Positions 61,201 to 64,000 of a stretch of DNA of 64,000 nt are shown here, piece after piece; the first letter of the stretch is position 1, and each line of letters begins with the position of its first letter. A program made the translations under genes and the position numbers. Below the pieces are notes generated by a model. The model did no database searches. It saw only the letters and a list, made by a program, of their open reading frames with translations, and was not told where the DNA came from. The stretch comes from Theristus sp. LFF4_11 (taxonomy: Eukaryota > Nematoda > Chromadorea > Monhysterida > Xyalidae), in assembly GCA_030248135.1 (NCBI GenBank), contig JASANC010003080.1, positions 51,933 to 115,932 on the forward strand, in the 5' to 3' direction.

Positions 61201-64000
61201 AAAAACACACTCGAGGTGACGAAGACAAAACGTGTACATCCGAACAGGTGTCCCGTCTCCGGTTATTCAGTGTGTCCAGTTCGCCTGGGTGTCCTGTTCA
61301 GCGAGGGTCATCCGGACATCAAAGTAACAACTGACAACACCACACACTCCGCGTTTTTAGCGGTTTTTTTCGCAGACACGGACACCGCGCAGAACAACCA
61401 GGTGGACACGGACACCGGACACCTTTTCGCACACCTTTTCGGACACTTTTTTAATCGTGTCCGACACTGTCTCTGCGTCTATTCTCCGTCCGTCCAGGTA
61501 CGACCGCTGCGACGGCCACGGCAACAACATCTTCCGCGACCTCCAGACCTGCCGCTGGATGTGCGAGGGTGCAGCGGAGGTGCCAGAGCCGAGGTCAGAG
61601 TTGATGTTGACGAGCACGACCAAGACAAAGACAACAATAGAAACACAGGAAACGAGAACAACAACACCAAGAGCGGAAAGTACAACAACAACAACAACGG
61701 CAACACGGGAAAGAACAGAAACAACAAGTCGACGAATTCCGGAGTATAAGCGATCTGAAACAGACGCCACAACGACTGAAACATCGCTGGTAAACAAAGA
61801 ACACCACGGTCTCGACTTATACGATCCGCAGCAACAGCAGCATCCGTTCATCCGCGGCGACCATGAGCTCACTCTAACCGATGCTTCGATTCTCGGCAGC
61901 AGTGGCACGATTGACCTAGAGCACCACGGAATTGAGACTGATAATAGACCTGAAATAGGACATAGAGATTATGAAACTATCTATACCACGACGCCGCCAA
62001 TTCAAGACACTGAAATGCCATCACATCATCGTCATGGTGGCGAGCTATTGGTGACATCGACGCCAAACACGCCATTTGACCACGACCAGTCCTTGGATAG
62101 TGAGCTCGACATTGATGATGTTCACGATCATGCGTGTGAGTTTCTGTTTGTCCTTATCGTTTCAGAAAGACCGGAGGCACAAAAGTTTCACGCCCCAAAA
62201 AAAAACCCAAAACCGAACCAAACCCGTAAAACATAAGCACACGGCGACGTGTCTACCGTAACCTAAATTTGAATTCCGTGATACATTTTCCTGTCCCCGT
62301 GTGCAAACGCATTTAGTCCCGTAACCAAAATTGAAGATAATACTCGAAGGCAGCAAAACAAGATTGCATTTTTGGTAAAAGGTTTTTGGAAATGGTTTTC
62401 AGTGCATCACAAAAACCGATTCCACAATTGCAGTGTCCGCGTGCTTCGAGCCGTTCGACATGGCCTACGCCGACCAGTGCGGCACGAACTGGATCGCCCG
62501 CTATTATTACGACCAGCCGACTGGAAACTGTCTGCAGTTCTGGTACGACGGTTGCGAGGGCACCGGTCGAAACTTCTTCACTACCCGTGCTAATTGCATT
62601 GAATTGTGCATTAACCGGCCCACTCCTGCACCACCAGTAACGGGTTTCGCCAATGATGACGGATTATTGACCACCACGAATGCAATGGCGTGGCAGACAA
62701 CAACAATGCACGCAATTCTGACAACTGAGGAGCAAACAACAACGACAGGATTGGCGAGTTTGCAGCCGCCAGACAGTTTCACACCACCTACTGCTTTTGT
62801 GGACTCAATGGTGCCGGAAAATGATGAATTGTACACGTCGACGACAACCATAACGACTTCCACAACGGAACCGTCTGAAAACGATGATCCAAGTTTGTGC
62901 TGTGTAAAGTTTCATTAAGACTCCAGTCGACGACATCTGACGCTTACTTAACAAATTACTTAACGCTCACTTACTTGTACAATCTTGTACAAATTACTGA
63001 ACAATTTTGTTCAGCTACCACTGGCAGCTGGACAAAATATCCACATTTTTTCACGCAGCACATTTTTAGCAGTTTTGTTCAGTAGACCTTCCGCACTAAC
63101 AATGACTGCCCGATGTTCTCGGTACAGTTTCTGTGTTAGCCCTAGCTAAAAAACATCGCCCAAATCACTGTATTCGTTCCTAATCGTAAAATTTATTTCA
63201 CATAAAACAACTTTTTTTGCCACTTCATAGACCGTTGCCTGGACGAATTCGATCCGCTGCTGTTGGAGCAGTGCGATGAAGCGCGGTGGCTCGATCGATA
63301 CATGTACAACGCCACGGTCGCTCGGTGCGAGCTGTTCTGGTGGGATGGGTGTCATGCGTCGCGGACTCGCAACTTTTTTACCGATATTGACCGATGCAAG
63401 GAACTTTGCCAGCGGAATGTCGCCGTTCAGCTCGCCTACGCTTTAGGTATATCCGGTTGATTTGCTAAAATTGTATAGAGTGGGTGTACGGTATCCACCG
63501 TGCTAAGTCTCGACACGATTTTGCTCTTCAGCCTTGTGATCGGTCAAGGATCAAGTACAAACCGAAGATGAAACCCTTGTTCAAAAAGCATGTTGTCACT
63601 GCAGGCAAACGCATCAAATGGCCGCCAACTAGTAACAGTGCACAACGCAAACAGCAACCACAATCAACAATCGCTCAAACGAGAGCAGAAACAAACAACA
63701 CCAACAGCCAGAACTCACGTCTAAACCCGGAATCACACGTTCCAACTGTCGACCACAACCGAGGAAACGACGTACACGACCACTCGACCATCGATCACAA
63801 TCATCCTGAGCATACGACTTCATCAACCACTCCATTGACATCAAGCAAGGTGACAAATGTCAAAGATGGACAAGAGAATGCAGGTGTTCATTCTGCCCAG
63901 AATGGCACTCAATTAACAAAGTCAGTCTCGACGGTTGAAGTCAATAATGGCTCGCCAATCAACCAAATCCGATCACCATCAATCTCATCATCGTCTGCAT
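46279..64000 (+). CDS. Secreted Kunitz/EGF mosaic protein, MEC-9-like (3' end outside window)
   Basis: Exons: 46279-46384, 46663-46792, 47126-47214, 58132-58243, 58525-58637, 58859-58969, 59185-59337, 59589-59693, 59965-60096, 60409-60517, 60645-60757, 61029-61137, 61498-62135, 62434-62892, 63231-63446 and 63605 onward. Exon 1 encodes a signal peptide ([17 protein letters not shown]). Domain order: Kunitz (GPCVSKPV...[13 protein letters not shown]), Kunitz, EGF, Ca-binding EGF ([12 protein letters not shown]), EGF, Ca-binding EGF ([12 protein letters not shown]), then four Kunitz domains of the FEPFD/YDGC type with Thr/Ser/His-rich linkers after the second and third of these. The final exon is a Ser/Thr/Asn-rich linker. 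Phases close throughout. C. elegans MEC-9, a matrix protein for touch sensation, has a similar architecture. Orthology is an inference. The join across 47215-58131 rests on matching phase only. Confidence 0.86.
47281..51780. repeat. Four tandem copies of a 0.9-1.4-kb repeat
   Basis: Units start with actagccaattgacccg at about 47281, 48174, 49161 and 50391. Units 1 and 2 are nearly identical, except for about 90 extra bp in unit 2 (about 48606-48697). Units 3 and 4 are diverged and share inner blocks with acccgttcaccctaaccta and caagccttttt. All end in sequence related to tattatcttagtattatgatg. They lie inside the large intron of the Kunitz/EGF gene. Confidence 0.85.
53219..53370. repeat. 30-bp minisatellite in unit 1 of the duplication
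   Basis: About five units of gctgattggttagtcatgag followed by caatctcagc. The corresponding array in unit 2 is at 55913-56095 and has about one more unit. Confidence 0.85.
53613..54071 (+). mobile_element. G/C-rich MITE (family G) in unit 1
   Basis: Terminal inverted repeats start ccgtattacccccattaaac and end ggggtttattgggggtaatacgg, flanked by TA on both sides (53611-53612 and 54072-54073). The body has many runs of C (on this strand) and ccccatggggg palindromes. The same place in unit 2 (56802-56803) is empty. Confidence 0.9.
54399..54665. mobile_element. MITE family T (taccgtaaagtcttg ends), unit 1/2 junction
   Basis: Inverted ends taccgtaaagtcttgcatat and its complement at 54640-54665, with TA at both edges. 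A second copy at 57132-57398 occupies the equivalent place in the next unit, so this insertion predates the duplication. Confidence 0.85.
55913..56095. repeat. 30-bp minisatellite in unit 2 of the duplication
   Basis: About six units of the same sequence as at 53219. The middle units are almost identical to each other, pointing to a recent expansion. Confidence 0.85.
56167..56630 (-). mobile_element. G/C-rich MITE (family G) in unit 2, opposite orientation
   Basis: Same element as at 53613 but inverted (G runs on the plus strand), flanked by TA (56165-56166 and 56631-56632). The same place in unit 1 (53441-53442) is empty. Confidence 0.9.
57132..57398. mobile_element. MITE family T, second copy
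   Basis: Nearly identical to 54399-54665 and in the equivalent position. Confidence 0.85.
59320..61465. repeat. Four related about 200-bp 'GGACAC' elements in consecutive introns
   Basis: Segments at about 59320-59522, 59735-59945, 60205-60385 and 61230-61455 share cgcctgggtgtcccg, ggtgtcc, a cgg.aaataaa block and a right end ggacacctttt followed by cggacactttttt. Each lies in a different intron of the Kunitz/EGF gene. Confidence 0.75.
63075..63165 (+). mobile_element. Tail fragment of a family-S SINE
   Basis: Contains ttctcggtacagtttctgtg, gttagccctagctaaaa and acatcgcccaaat, matching the 3' part of the copy at 17670. It is in an intron of the Kunitz/EGF gene. Confidence 0.6.

Noticed and set aside
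61357..61908. Minus-strand frame rich in Val/Ser
   Set aside because: It is the antisense of the threonine-rich Kunitz linker.

Overview
This is animal nuclear DNA. Intron-rich protein genes lie among palindromic transposon remnants, tRNA-derived SINEs and tandem arrays. Apart from three odd junctions in one gene, the introns I placed are GT-AG, and reading phase closes across them. The seven genes I recognise are metazoan-type. A secreted Kunitz/EGF mosaic protein resembling C. elegans MEC-9 and an ABCA transporter would suit a nematode or another ecdysozoan, but I cannot name the species.

Layout. The first 30.7 kb carries four genes, all on the minus strand. In transcription order they are RPB2/POLR2B (30711-15463, 28 exons, all phases closing, about 1190 aa), DGAT1 (13891-10223, possible further 5' exon at 14274-14461), a probable PAXX-like NHEJ factor (9231-7318, six exons, 191 aa) and a DDX24/Mak5 DEAD-box helicase (6803-212). 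From 31 kb onward the genes are on the plus strand: SAYSD1 (31049-32536, four exons, 191 aa), which is head to head with RPB2 across 337 bp; a full ABCA transporter (34667-45122, about 1943 aa); and a secreted Kunitz/EGF protein that starts at 46279 and runs off the right edge. A roughly 10.9-kb intron of the last gene (47215-58131) holds almost all of the large tandem repeats.

The genes do not form one pathway. They cover transcription (RPB2), ribosome biogenesis (DDX24), DNA repair (PAXX), ER lipid synthesis (DGAT1), ER translocation quality control (SAYSD1), lipid export (ABCA) and extracellular matrix or protease inhibition (Kunitz/EGF).

The most unusual features concern mobile DNA and introns. 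(1) Three inserts in the ABCA nucleotide-binding-domain exons must be removed to restore the family sequence, but no choice of boundary gives GT-AG. All three have terminal inverted repeats, and two belong to one sequence family, which suggests introner-like elements. (2) Two copies of a 2.7-kb segmental duplication carry the same G/C-rich MITE at different sites and in opposite orientation. Each copy has the intact empty TA site for the other, and a TA-CCG-TA scar looks like an excision footprint. (3) A MITE supplies the last codons and stop of DDX24. (4) A stopless threonine-rich stretch in DDX24 could be an exitron. (5) Two genes carry duplicated exon heads with their own splice acceptors.
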